Shown: positions 1 through 5,949 of the stretch, piece after piece
How the letters are laid out: each line of letters opens with the position of its first letter
How positions within the stretch are numbered: position 1 is the first letter of the stretch
Assembly (NCBI GenBank): GCA_029210865.1
Contig: JARGGE010000191.1
Coordinates: forward strand, 1-5,986
Direction of reading: 5' to 3'
From: Trueperaceae bacterium
GTDB lineage: Bacteria > Deinococcota > Deinococci > Deinococcales > Trueperaceae
Length of the DNA: 5,986 nucleotides
Position numbers and translations under genes: made by a program
Notes under the pieces: generated by a model
Databases searched by the model: none
What the model saw: the letters and a program-made list of their open reading frames with translations, nothing else
Told to the model about the DNA's origin: nothing

Positions 1-2
1 CC

Positions 3-437
3 CCCGACGTCGGTCGTGCCACCGAGGCGCGGCGCCTGGCGAACTTCCTGGGGCTGCCGCTGGCCATGCTCTACAAGCGCCGCACCAGCCCGACGGAGAC
101 CGAGGTGACGCACGTGATCGGCGAGGTGGGTGGGCTGCGCCCGATCATGATCGACGACATGATCTCCACCGCCGGCACCATGCGCCGCGGCATCGACGCC
201 CTGCTCCGCCTGGACGCCGTACCCGACGTGCGCGTGGCCGCGACCCACGCGGTGTTCACCCCGCCCGCCCTCGAGCGCTTGACCCACGACGCGATCCACC
301 ACGTCTACGTGACCGACACGGTGCCCTTCGCCGGGAGCCACGAACGGGTCGAGGTTCTCACGGTCGCCGGCCTGCTGGCCCAAGCCATCTCGAACGTCCA
401 CAACAACGATTCGGTGAGTTCGCTGTTCTCTTCGTGA
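3..437 (+). CDS. prs: Ribose-phosphate pyrophosphokinase (PRPP synthetase), C-terminal part, 5' end outside the window
   Basis: This is the last 144 codons of a gene that begins before the window; the frame is open from base 3. The enzyme transfers pyrophosphate from ATP to ribose 5-phosphate in the cytoplasm, making PRPP for purine, pyrimidine, His and Trp synthesis. Visible hallmarks, counted from the first visible codon, are PDVGRA at 1-6, LYKRR at 23-27, and the PRPP-binding loop IDDMISTAGTM at 50-60. The C-terminal VHNNDSVSSLF closely matches the usual bacterial Prs ending, so the 3' end is complete. Full-length Prs is about 310-320 residues, so a little under half is seen. The next plus-strand gene, rplY, starts 155 nt later behind its own promoter. 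There is no convincing terminator after the stop, so read-through into rplY-pth is possible. Identification is secure. Confidence 0.96.
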   Translation, partial: PDVGRATEARRLANFLGLPLAMLYKRRTSPTETEVTHVIGEVGGLRPIMIDDMISTAGTMRRGIDALLRLDAVPDVRVAATHAVFTPPALERLTHDAIHHVYVTDTVPFAGSHERVEVLTVAGLLAQAISNVHNNDSVSSLFSS

Positions 438-473
438 CCCGGTCGGGACGGCTCGGCTCGGCGCACCGCGGCT

Positions 474-502
474 TTGACACGGGCCGTGGAGGCGTGTAGG
501 CT
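474..502 (+). promoter_or_regulatory. Sigma70-type promoter of rplY-pth
   Basis: The sequence has a consensus -35 TTGACA at 474-479, a 17-nt spacer, and TAGGCT at 497-502. The -10 matches the TANNNT core. Transcription should start near 509-510, giving an rplY leader of about 83-85 nt. The minus-strand valS promoter has the same TAGGCT -10 box, which supports both calls. It lies 36 nt after the prs stop, so rplY-pth can be transcribed separately from prs. Confidence 0.75.
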
Positions 503-520
503 GGAGCGTTGTACGGACGC

Positions 521-579
521 CGCCGCCGTGTGGGCACCGCGGCGACCCCATCCAGGACGGTATCGGCCCGCCTCGGGCC
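521..579 (+). promoter_or_regulatory. rplY 5' leader with two hairpins
   Basis: Two hairpins lie in the untranslated leader. The first is 521-530 with 535-544: six GC-rich pairs, a C-C mismatch, three more pairs and a TGGG loop. The second is GGCCCG at 565-570 with CGGGCC at 574-579 and loop CCT, ending 3 nt before the Shine-Dalgarno sequence. Leaders of ribosomal protein genes often bind the protein product for feedback control, and L25 is a 5S rRNA-binding protein. I do not recognise a known leader family, so regulation is only inferred, and in such GC-rich DNA hairpins arise easily. Confidence 0.4.
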
Positions 580-582
580 CTC

Positions 583-587
583 GGAGG
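583..587 (+). promoter_or_regulatory. Ribosome binding site of rplY
   Basis: GGAGG lies 5 nt before the ATG at 593. It decides the start in favour of that ATG over an in-frame TTG at 509, which sits at the expected transcription start and would add 28 residues unlike any L25. Confidence 0.85.
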
Positions 588-592
588 ACGCG

Positions 593-1213
593 ATGAAGCT
601 CGAAGCCCAGAAGCGCGCCGCTGGCGCGGCCGCCAGCGACCGCCGGCAGGGACGCCTGCCCGCGATCGTCTACAACCAGTCGCTCAACGTGCCCATCAGC
701 GTCGACCTCAAGGCGTTCGATCGCGTGTTCCGCAGCCAGGGGACGTCGAACGTCATCGACCTCGAGGTCGACGGCGAGAACCATCAGGTTCTGGTCAAGT
801 CCGTGCAGATGAACAAGCGCAAGCGCCTGCCGCAGCACGTCGACTTCTACGCGGTCACCGCCGGCCAGAAGGTGAACGTCCACGTGCCGATCGAGTTCGT
901 CGGCACCGCCGCCGGCACGCGCGAAGGCGGCCAGCTCGACGTCCAGCGCCGCGAAGTGTACCTCAGCGTCCTCCCGCGCTTGATCCCGGGCACCCTGGAG
1001 CTCGACGTCACGGCGCTGACCATCGGCGACTCGCTGCACATCCGCGACCTCGCCGCGCTGCTGCCCGACGAGGCCGAGATCCTCGACGACCTCGACCTCG
1101 CGGTCGTGGCGGTCGTCGCCCCGCGCGTCGTCAGCGACGAGGAGGCCGGCGAAACGGAAGAGGTCGAGGCCGAGCCCGAGGTCATCGCCAAGGGGAGCGA
1201 AGACGAGGACTGA
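593..1213 (+). CDS. rplY: 50S ribosomal protein L25 / general stress protein Ctc (TL5 type)
   Basis: The 206-residue protein starts MKLEAQKR. It belongs to the long L25 family (Ctc in Bacillus, TL5 in Thermus), which binds 5S rRNA in the large subunit. The N-terminal L25 domain spans about residues 1-90, with VYNQSLNVPISVDLKAFDRV at 27-46 and VQMNKRKRLPQHVDFYAV at 71-88, a strongly conserved block. The C-terminal beta domain runs about 90-180 and includes PRLIPGTLELDV at 128-139 and IGDSLHIRDL at 144-153. An acidic, probably disordered tail follows (181-206, ending GSEDED). From memory the protein resembles Deinococcus L25 closely. The start is fixed by GGAGG 5 nt upstream. Its stop codon touches the pth reading frame, so the two genes are very likely translated from one message. 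Confidence 0.95.
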   Translation: MKLEAQKRAAGAAASDRRQGRLPAIVYNQSLNVPISVDLKAFDRVFRSQGTSNVIDLEVDGENHQVLVKSVQMNKRKRLPQHVDFYAVTAGQKVNVHVPIEFVGTAAGTREGGQLDVQRREVYLSVLPRLIPGTLELDVTALTIGDSLHIRDLAALLPDEAEILDDLDLAVVAVVAPRVVSDEEAGETEEVEAEPEVIAKGSEDED

Positions 1214-1808
1214 ACCCCTCCAACTCATCGTCGGCCTCGGCAACCCCGGGACGACGTACGCGGGAACCCGGCACAACGCCGGGTTCCTCGTCGTGGACGA
1301 GCTCGCGCGCCGTTGGGGGGCGCGCTTCCGCACGCTCCGCAACGCCGACGTCGCCGAGGCCGACGGCCTGACGCTCGTGAAGCCGCGGACCTACATGAAC
1401 CTCTCGGGCGCCGCCGTCCAGGCGGCGATGGCGCGCGGTCGGGTGCGGCCCGAAGGCCTGCTCGTCGTGCACGACGACCTCGACCTGCCGCTCGGCCGCG
1501 TGCGCTTCAAGCGCGACGGCGGCGCCGGCGGTCAGCGCGGCGTGCAGGACGTGATCGCCCGCATCGGCCCCGGGTTCGACCGGCTGAAGATCGGCATCTC
1601 GCGCCCGCCCCAAGGGTGGACGACCGAGAACTGGGTGCTGTCGCGTTTCCGCGAGGACGAGCGCACGCTCGTCGAACGCGTCGTCGCCGCCGCCGCCGAC
1701 GCCGTGGAGCGGCGCCGGGGCGACGGCTGGGACGCGGCGTGCGCCTGGGCCAACGGTCAGGACCTGGCCGCACCGGACGCCGCGCCGGACACCGCTGCGG
1801 GCGGCTGA
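1212..1808 (+). CDS. pth: Peptidyl-tRNA hydrolase, start codon not identifiable
   Basis: Pth cleaves peptidyl-tRNA that has dropped off the ribosome and so recycles tRNA. Counting the codon at 1212 as residue 1 (198 residues, normal family length), the frame shows LIVGLGNPG at 5-13, TRHNAGF at 19-25, KPRTYMNLSG at 57-66 and HDDLDLP at 87-93. These contain the equivalents of E. coli Asn10, His20 (catalytic), Asn68 and Asp93. There is no in-frame ATG, GTG or TTG between 1083 and the GTG at 1293, and starting at 1293 would remove Asn10 and His20. The given start is therefore the first codon of homologous frame after the L25 stop, not a proven initiation codon. A single C added to the run at 1215-1218 would give (C)TG AAC CCC CTC CAA CTC, reading xNPLQLIVGLGNPG from a start overlapping the rplY stop. 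The usual GGHNG motif reads GGQRG here (codons 1527-1541). Confidence 0.9.
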   Translation, partial: EPLQLIVGLGNPGTTYAGTRHNAGFLVVDELARRWGARFRTLRNADVAEADGLTLVKPRTYMNLSGAAVQAAMARGRVRPEGLLVVHDDLDLPLGRVRFKRDGGAGGQRGVQDVIARIGPGFDRLKIGISRPPQGWTTENWVLSRFREDERTLVERVVAAAADAVERRRGDGWDAACAWANGQDLAAPDAAPDTAAGG

Positions 1809-1818
1809 GCGCCCAACC

Positions 1819-4449
1819 TCAGGCCAGGCGCGCCAGGCTCGCCTCGATCTCGATCACCAACCGCTCGGCCTCCGCCAGGCGCCGCCGCTCCTCCGCGACC
1901 ACCGCCTCGGGCGCGCCGGCGACGAAGCGCTCGTTGGCGAGCTTGCCGCTCGAACGCGCCACCTCGGCGCGCTGCGCGACGAGACGCGCCTCCTGCTTCG
2001 CGGTCCACGCCGCGACGTCGACGACCCCTTCGAAGGGCAGCCGCAAGACCACGTCGGCGACGGGCTGGGTGAGCGCGGCGCCGGACGGCGCGGCGTCGAG
2101 CACCTGCGCCCGCGCCAGCGAGCCGAAGACCTCCGCCTCGGCGGCGAGCGCGGCCTTGCCGGCACCCTCGAGCGCCACCGGGACCTTCTGGTTGGGCGGC
2201 AGGTCGGCGTCGGCGCGCAGCTGCCGCACCGCCGCGACGGCCGCCTGCAAGCGCTCGAAACCGCGCTCGGCGGCGGGGTCGACGGCGGCGGGGTCGACCG
2301 TCGGCCAGTCCGACTCGGCGAGCTGCCGCTCGTGGCCGAGCGCCGACCACAGCTCGGAGGTCACGAACGGGACGATCGGGTGCAGCAGCGCCAGCACCCC
2401 TTCGAAGGCGCGCCGGAGCGTCGCCCGCGTGCGCGCGTCGTCCTCGCGCAGCGCCGGCTTGGCCGCCTCGAGGTACCAGTCGCAGAAGGTCGACCAGGTG
2501 AAATCGTAGGCGAACCGCGTCGCCGCCCCCAGGTCGAACGCTTCGAGCGCCGCGGTGACGTCGCGCACTGCGGCCTGCAGGCGCGACAGGATCCAGCGAT
2601 CGGCGAGCCGCTCCGGGACCCCCGGGGCCTCGGGGCCGCCCAAGTTGCTGCGGACGAAGCGCGCGGCGTTCCACAGCTTCGTGTTGAAGTTCCGCCCCAT
2701 CTCGACGCGGCGCGAGTCCCAGCGGACGTCCTGACCGCCGGTGCTGGCGTGCGCCATCGCGAAGCGGAGCGCGTCGGCGCCGCTCTCGGCGATGACCTCG
2801 AGCGGGTCGATCCCGTTCCCCTTGCTCTTCGACATCTTCTGCCCGTCGGCGTCGAGCACCAGGCCGTGCAGCACCACCGTGTGGAACGGCGCTTGGTCGG
2901 TGAGCTCGAACGCCGCGAGCTCCATGCGCGCCACCCAGAAGAAGAGGATGTCGTACCCGGTCACCAAGATCGACGTGGGGTAGAAGCGCTGGTAGAAGGG
3001 GTCCTCGGTGTCGGGCCAGCCGAGCGTGCTGAAGGGCCAGAGGTTCGAACTGAACCAGGTGTCGAAGACGTCCGGGTCCTGGGTGAGCGTGCGGCCGGCG
3101 TAGCGCGGGTCGTCGGTGGGGTCGAGGTAGGGGTCGCTCGGGTCCGGGACGATCACCTGGCCGTCCTCGTCGTACCAGGCGGGGATGCGGTGGCCCCACC
3201 AGAGCTGGCGCGAGACGTTCCAGGGCCGCAGGTTGGCGAGCCAGTCCTTGTTCACCTTGGTGTAGCGGTCGGGCACCACCCGGATGGCGCCCGCGTCGAG
3301 CGCCGCGAGGGCCCGGGCCGCGGCCGCGGAGGTGTCGTAGAACCACTGGGTCGAGAGGAGCGGCTCCACCGGCTCCCCCGTCCGCTGCGACAGCCCGAGG
3401 GCGACCGTGTGGTCGGCGACGGACACGAGCGCCCCGTCCACCTCGAGCGCGGCCACCACGGCGTCGCGGGCGACGAAGCGGTCGAGGCCGCGGAAGGCTT
3501 CGGGCACCAGGTCGGTCGCGAGCTTGCCGCCGAGGTCGATGACCGACGGCCGCGCCAGGCCGTGGCGCTCGCCGATCTCGAAGTCGGTCGGGTCGTGCGC
3601 GGGCGTGATCTTGAGCGCGCCAGTCCCGAAGTCCTTCTCGACCGCCTCGTCGGTGATCACCGGCACGAAGCGATCGGTGAGCGGGATCCGCACGCGCCGA
3701 CCGACCAGGTGCGCGAAGCGCTCGTCGTCCGGATGCACGGCGACCGCCTGGTCCGCGAAGATCGTCTCGGGGCGCACGGTCGCGATCTCGATGCCGTCGC
3801 CGCCGTCCTCGCCCGCGTAGCGCAGCCGGTAGAGCTTGCCAACGCGCTCCTCGCGCTCGACCTCGAGGTCGGAGAGCGTGGTGCGGCTCGCGGGGTCCCA
3901 GTGGACGATGCGCTCGCCGCGGTAGATGGCGCCGCGATGGTAGAGCTCCACGAACTGCTTGCGGACCGCCTTCGAGAGCCCCTCGTCCAGGGTGAAGCGG
4001 GTGCGGGTCCAGTCGGCGGACACCCCCAGGCGCTGCAGCTGCTCGAGGATGATGCCGCCGTACCGCTCCTTCCAGGCCCAGACGCGCTCGAGGAAGGCCT
4101 CGCGGCCGAGGTCGAAGCGATCGATGCCCTCGGCGCGCAGGGCGCGCTCCACCTGGACCTGGGTGCTGATGCCGGCGTGGTCGGTGCCCGGCTGGAAGAG
4201 CGCCTCGAACCCCTGCATCCGCTTGAAGCGGATGAGCGTGTCGATGATCGCGTTGTCGAAGGCGTGGCCCAGGTGCAGGTTGCCCGTGACGTTCGGCGGC
4301 GGGATGACGATCGTGAAGGGCGGCTTGCCGCTCGTGGGGTCGGCAGCGAGCGGTCGCTCGGCCCAGCGCTTCGTCCACCGGGCCTCGAGCTCGCCGGGGT
4401 CGTAGCGGGTCGGAAGGTCGATCGGGTCGGTGGTCGGCGCGTCGGGCAT
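1819..4449 (-). CDS. valS: Valyl-tRNA synthetase
   Basis: This class Ia aminoacyl-tRNA synthetase of 876 residues charges tRNA-Val in the cytoplasm; the length is normal for bacterial ValRS. Seen in order: PPPNVTGNLHLGHAF at 50-64 with the HIGH-type motif HLGH at 59-62; QPGTDHAGIST at 86-96; the CP1 editing domain at about 210-360, with ATVRPET at 223-229 and GTGALKITPAHDPTDFE at 275-291, which hydrolyses Thr-tRNA-Val; SRQLWWGHRIPAW at 413-425; DTWFSS at 463-468; KMSKSKGN at 538-545; and an anticodon-binding domain from about 600. A C-terminal coiled-coil arm runs at about 805-876, including SSGKLANERFVAGAP. The ATG at 4449-4447 has AGGGAG 6 nt upstream. The open frame continues upstream to 4764, but only through the T-box leader. 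The gene is convergent with pth, with stops 10 nt apart and no room for a dedicated terminator. Confidence 0.98.
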   Translation of the reverse strand: MPDAPTTDPIDLPTRYDPGELEARWTKRWAERPLAADPTSGKPPFTIVIPPPNVTGNLHLGHAFDNAIIDTLIRFKRMQGFEALFQPGTDHAGISTQVQVERALRAEGIDRFDLGREAFLERVWAWKERYGGIILEQLQRLGVSADWTRTRFTLDEGLSKAVRKQFVELYHRGAIYRGERIVHWDPASRTTLSDLEVEREERVGKLYRLRYAGEDGGDGIEIATVRPETIFADQAVAVHPDDERFAHLVGRRVRIPLTDRFVPVITDEAVEKDFGTGALKITPAHDPTDFEIGERHGLARPSVIDLGGKLATDLVPEAFRGLDRFVARDAVVAALEVDGALVSVADHTVALGLSQRTGEPVEPLLSTQWFYDTSAAAARALAALDAGAIRVVPDRYTKVNKDWLANLRPWNVSRQLWWGHRIPAWYDEDGQVIVPDPSDPYLDPTDDPRYAGRTLTQDPDVFDTWFSSNLWPFSTLGWPDTEDPFYQRFYPTSILVTGYDILFFWVARMELAAFELTDQAPFHTVVLHGLVLDADGQKMSKSKGNGIDPLEVIAESGADALRFAMAHASTGGQDVRWDSRRVEMGRNFNTKLWNAARFVRSNLGGPEAPGVPERLADRWILSRLQAAVRDVTAALEAFDLGAATRFAYDFTWSTFCDWYLEAAKPALREDDARTRATLRRAFEGVLALLHPIVPFVTSELWSALGHERQLAESDWPTVDPAAVDPAAERGFERLQAAVAAVRQLRADADLPPNQKVPVALEGAGKAALAAEAEVFGSLARAQVLDAAPSGAALTQPVADVVLRLPFEGVVDVAAWTAKQEARLVAQRAEVARSSGKLANERFVAGAPEAVVAEERRRLAEAERLVIEIEASLARLA

Positions 4450-4455
4450 GGTCGG

Positions 4456-4461
4456 CTCCCT
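4456..4461 (-). promoter_or_regulatory. Ribosome binding site of valS
   Basis: Reading the minus strand, AGGGAG lies 6 nt before the ATG at 4449-4447. It fixes the valS start and lies only 1 nt after a strong hairpin (4492-4463), so access to it could be part of the leader's control. Confidence 0.85.
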
Positions 4462-4462
4462 G

Positions 4463-4492
4463 CGGCATGGGCGCCGGACGCGCCCGTGGCCG
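4463..4492 (-). promoter_or_regulatory. GC-rich hairpin just upstream of the valS ribosome binding site
   Basis: On the minus strand GGGCGC (4485-4480) pairs with GCGCCC (4474-4469) across a 5-nt loop. CGGC (4492-4489) pairs with GCCG (4466-4463) outside a small internal loop. It sits between the T-box core and the Shine-Dalgarno sequence, where a T-box terminator or sequestering stem would be expected. No run of U follows it, so it is not a classical intrinsic terminator. Its role is unproven. Confidence 0.5.
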
Positions 4493-4507
4493 GATGACGG
4501 GTCGTGT

Positions 4508-4804
4508 CGCGGACGAGGCGTCGGCCCCGCGGTACCACCGCGCTTCCCCGACGGTCGGGGCGCTCGTGCGTCCGGGTCGCTGGTCGCGGTGGGCGGTCCA
4601 CCGCAGCGCCTGCGACACCGACGCGATGGGGTTCTACCTGGGCGACCCGGGGCCGCCCGTTCTTCCCCAGGGACGCGCCGGCCGTGCCGACGCGCCGCGG
4701 GCGACCTTCGCCCCCGCCGAACCGGGCCGCGCTCGCACCGAAGGCGGACGCACCGCCGACGCACGGCCTCGCTGTCGGTCGGGGAGGGGGCTACTCCTCC
4801 CGCG
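4508..4804 (-). promoter_or_regulatory. T-box riboswitch of valS, specifier codon GUC (Val)
   Basis: A T-box leader binds a matching tRNA and lets the downstream gene be expressed when that tRNA is uncharged. Stem I base: CGCGGG (4804-4799) pairs with CCCGCG (4701-4696). Next comes an internal loop with AGUA (4795-4792) facing GAA (4709-4707), then GCCCCC (4791-4786) with GGGGGC (4715-4710). The loop's 3' strand, GAAGGUCG, presents GUC at 4705-4703 followed by a purine, as expected for tRNA-Val(GAC). The distal part has AGCGAG (4773-4768) and GGUGCGAG (4739-4732), both T-box Stem I motifs. A Stem II-like hairpin spans 4669-4627, and a Stem III-like hairpin CCCCGA/UCGGGG spans 4560-4546. The T-box core GGUGGUACCGCG lies at 4539-4528; UGGU (4537-4534) can pair with ACCA of tRNA-Val. 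A CUCGUCC tract follows (4517-4511). Specifier and target gene agree, which makes chance unlikely. Confidence 0.93.
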
Positions 4805-4810
4805 AGGGCG

Positions 4811-4840
4811 AGCCTAGTCGGCGCCGGGACCCCGCGTCAA
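4811..4840 (-). promoter_or_regulatory. Sigma70-type promoter of valS and its T-box leader
   Basis: On the minus strand TTGACG (4840-4835) is followed by an 18-nt spacer and TAGGCT (4816-4811). The predicted transcription start near 4804-4803 coincides with the first base of T-box Stem I. The -10 is identical to that of the rplY promoter. The -35 lies in the loop and one arm of the inverted repeat after mrp. Confidence 0.75.
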
Positions 4841-4856
4841 CCGCGGGGTCCCGGCG
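4822..4856 (-). terminator. Perfect 15-bp inverted repeat, likely mrp terminator hairpin
   Basis: Bases 4822-4836 are the exact reverse complement of 4842-4856, with a 5-nt loop at 4837-4841. It starts 35 nt after the mrp stop codon on the minus strand, the usual place for a terminator stem. There is no U-tract, which is not rare in GC-rich genomes. Because it includes the valS -35 box, it might instead or also be an operator. Confidence 0.65.
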
Positions 4857-4891
4857 AGGCGCCCGCGCCGCGGTCGGGCGCGCGCCGACGG

Positions 4892-5944
4892 TCAGAGGAC
4901 CGGCAGCGTGTTCAGGGCCTGGATCGAGACCTGACCCGCCAGCCGCCGCGCCGCGGTGCGCAGCGCCAACGCGCTCGCGTCCTCCGGGTCGCTCACGACC
5001 AACGGCGCGCCCGCGTCGCCGCTCTCGCGCAGGCGCCGCGTGATCGGGATCTCGCCCAGGAGCGGCAGGCCCTCGGCCTCGGCGAAGGAGCGCGCGCCGC
5101 CCTCGCCGAAGAGGAAGTCCTTGGTCCCGTCCGGCAGGGCGTAGTAGCTCATGTTCTCGATGACACCGAGGAGCGGCACGTGCGTCTTGCGCGCCATCGT
5201 CGCGGCGCGCCGGACGTCCAGGAGCGCGACGTCCTGTGGGGTGGTCACGAGCACCATCCCCGACACCGTGACCAACTGAGCGAGCGAGAGCTGGACGTCA
5301 CCGGTCCCAGGCGGGAGGTCGACGACCAGGTAGTCGAGCTCGCCCCAGACGGTCTGCTGCAGCATCTGCGTGAGCGTTCCGTGCAGGATCGGGCCGCGCC
5401 ACGTGAGCGCTTGGCCGTCCTCGACCAGGTTCGCGATCGAGACGATCTTCACGCCGTGGTTCTTGAGCGGGATGATCCGCTTCTCGTCGTCGGCCATGAG
5501 GCGCCGCCCCTCGACGGAGAACATCTTGGCCTGCGACGGACCGTAGATGTCGGCGTCGAGCAGCCCGACGTCGGCCCCGTCGAGCGCCAACGAGGCGGCG
5601 AGGTTCGCGGCGATGGTCGACTTGCCGACGCCCCCCTTGCCCGAACCGACCGCGATCACGTGCTTGACCCCGGGGAGGTTGCCCGTGGGGCTCGGGCGCA
5701 CCTGGGCGCCGAAGGCGACGTCGACGCGCGCCACACCCGGGATCCGCGCGAGCGCGGCGCGAACGTCGCCCTCGAGCTGCGCCTTCATCGGGCATGCCGG
5801 CGTGGTGAGGCGCACGCTGACCGCGACGCGGTCGCCATCGACGGCGACGGCCTCCACCATGCCAAGGGTGACGAGGTCCTGATGCAGTTCCGGGTCCTGG
5901 ACGGTGACGAGCGCCTCCATGACGGCCTGTTCGGTGATCGGCAT
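4892..5944 (-). CDS. mrp: Mrp/ApbC-family Fe-S cluster carrier ATPase with N-terminal MIP18 domain
   Basis: The 350-residue protein is a cytoplasmic P-loop ATPase of the Mrp/ApbC/Nbp35 family, which carries or inserts Fe-S clusters. Residues 1-85 form a MIP18 (DUF59) domain with VQDPELHQDLVTLGMV at 15-30 and TTPACPMK at 47-54. The ATPase domain shows the deviant Walker A GKGGVGKST at 102-110, DADIYGPSQ at 130-138, LVVDLPPGTGD at 206-216, TTPQDVALLDV at 234-244, ENMSY at 263-267 and FGEGG at 279-283. The CxxC pair that usually follows ENMS and holds a bridging cluster in ApbC is absent; the segment reads ALPDGTKDF. Cys51 is the only cysteine. The start is the first ATG, with a TAGCCT box 5 nt upstream and no Shine-Dalgarno, as in a leaderless message. 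It lies upstream of valS on the same strand, separated by a terminator-like repeat and the T-box leader. Confidence 0.96.
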   Translation of the reverse strand: MPITEQAVMEALVTVQDPELHQDLVTLGMVEAVAVDGDRVAVSVRLTTPACPMKAQLEGDVRAALARIPGVARVDVAFGAQVRPSPTGNLPGVKHVIAVGSGKGGVGKSTIAANLAASLALDGADVGLLDADIYGPSQAKMFSVEGRRLMADDEKRIIPLKNHGVKIVSIANLVEDGQALTWRGPILHGTLTQMLQQTVWGELDYLVVDLPPGTGDVQLSLAQLVTVSGMVLVTTPQDVALLDVRRAATMARKTHVPLLGVIENMSYYALPDGTKDFLFGEGGARSFAEAEGLPLLGEIPITRRLRESGDAGAPLVVSDPEDASALALRTAARRLAGQVSIQALNTLPVL

Positions 5945-5949
5945 GCTCG

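Noticed and set aside
509..592. TTG start for rplY at 509
   Set aside because: It lies at the predicted transcription start, lacks a Shine-Dalgarno and adds 28 residues not found in L25 proteins. The ATG at 593 has GGAGG at good spacing.
1203..1215. Programmed +1 frameshift at the rplY stop, like prfB
   Set aside because: The site reads GAC TGA A rather than the slippery CTT TGA C, with no suitable upstream stimulator spacing and poor re-pairing after slippage. A start-codon problem or indel is more likely.
305..1342. Long minus-strand open frame opposite prs, rplY and pth
   Set aside because: It spans three recognised plus-strand genes and their promoter, has a skewed composition and no known motif, so it is a GC-driven shadow.
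1827..1834. GGCGCGCC palindromes at 1827-1834 and 5979-5986
   Set aside because: An 8-bp all-GC palindrome is expected by chance in DNA of this composition; no repeat unit or mobile element surrounds either copy.
2332..4497. Long plus-strand open frame (about 720 codons) opposite valS
   Set aside because: The valS frame is certain. The opposite-strand product is a low-complexity run of R, E, G, V, A and D typical of an antisense shadow in GC-rich coding DNA, with no recognisable domain or start signal.
4450..4764. N-terminal extension of ValRS by 105 residues
   Set aside because: The frame is open only because the T-box leader is GC-rich. The extension is Arg/Pro/Gly-rich and unlike ValRS, and the Shine-Dalgarno sits before the ATG at 4449.
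4467..5043. Plus-strand small open frames across the mrp-valS gap
   Set aside because: They are antisense to the T-box leader and the mrp 3' end, with Arg-rich low-complexity products and no ribosome binding site, so I do not call them genes.
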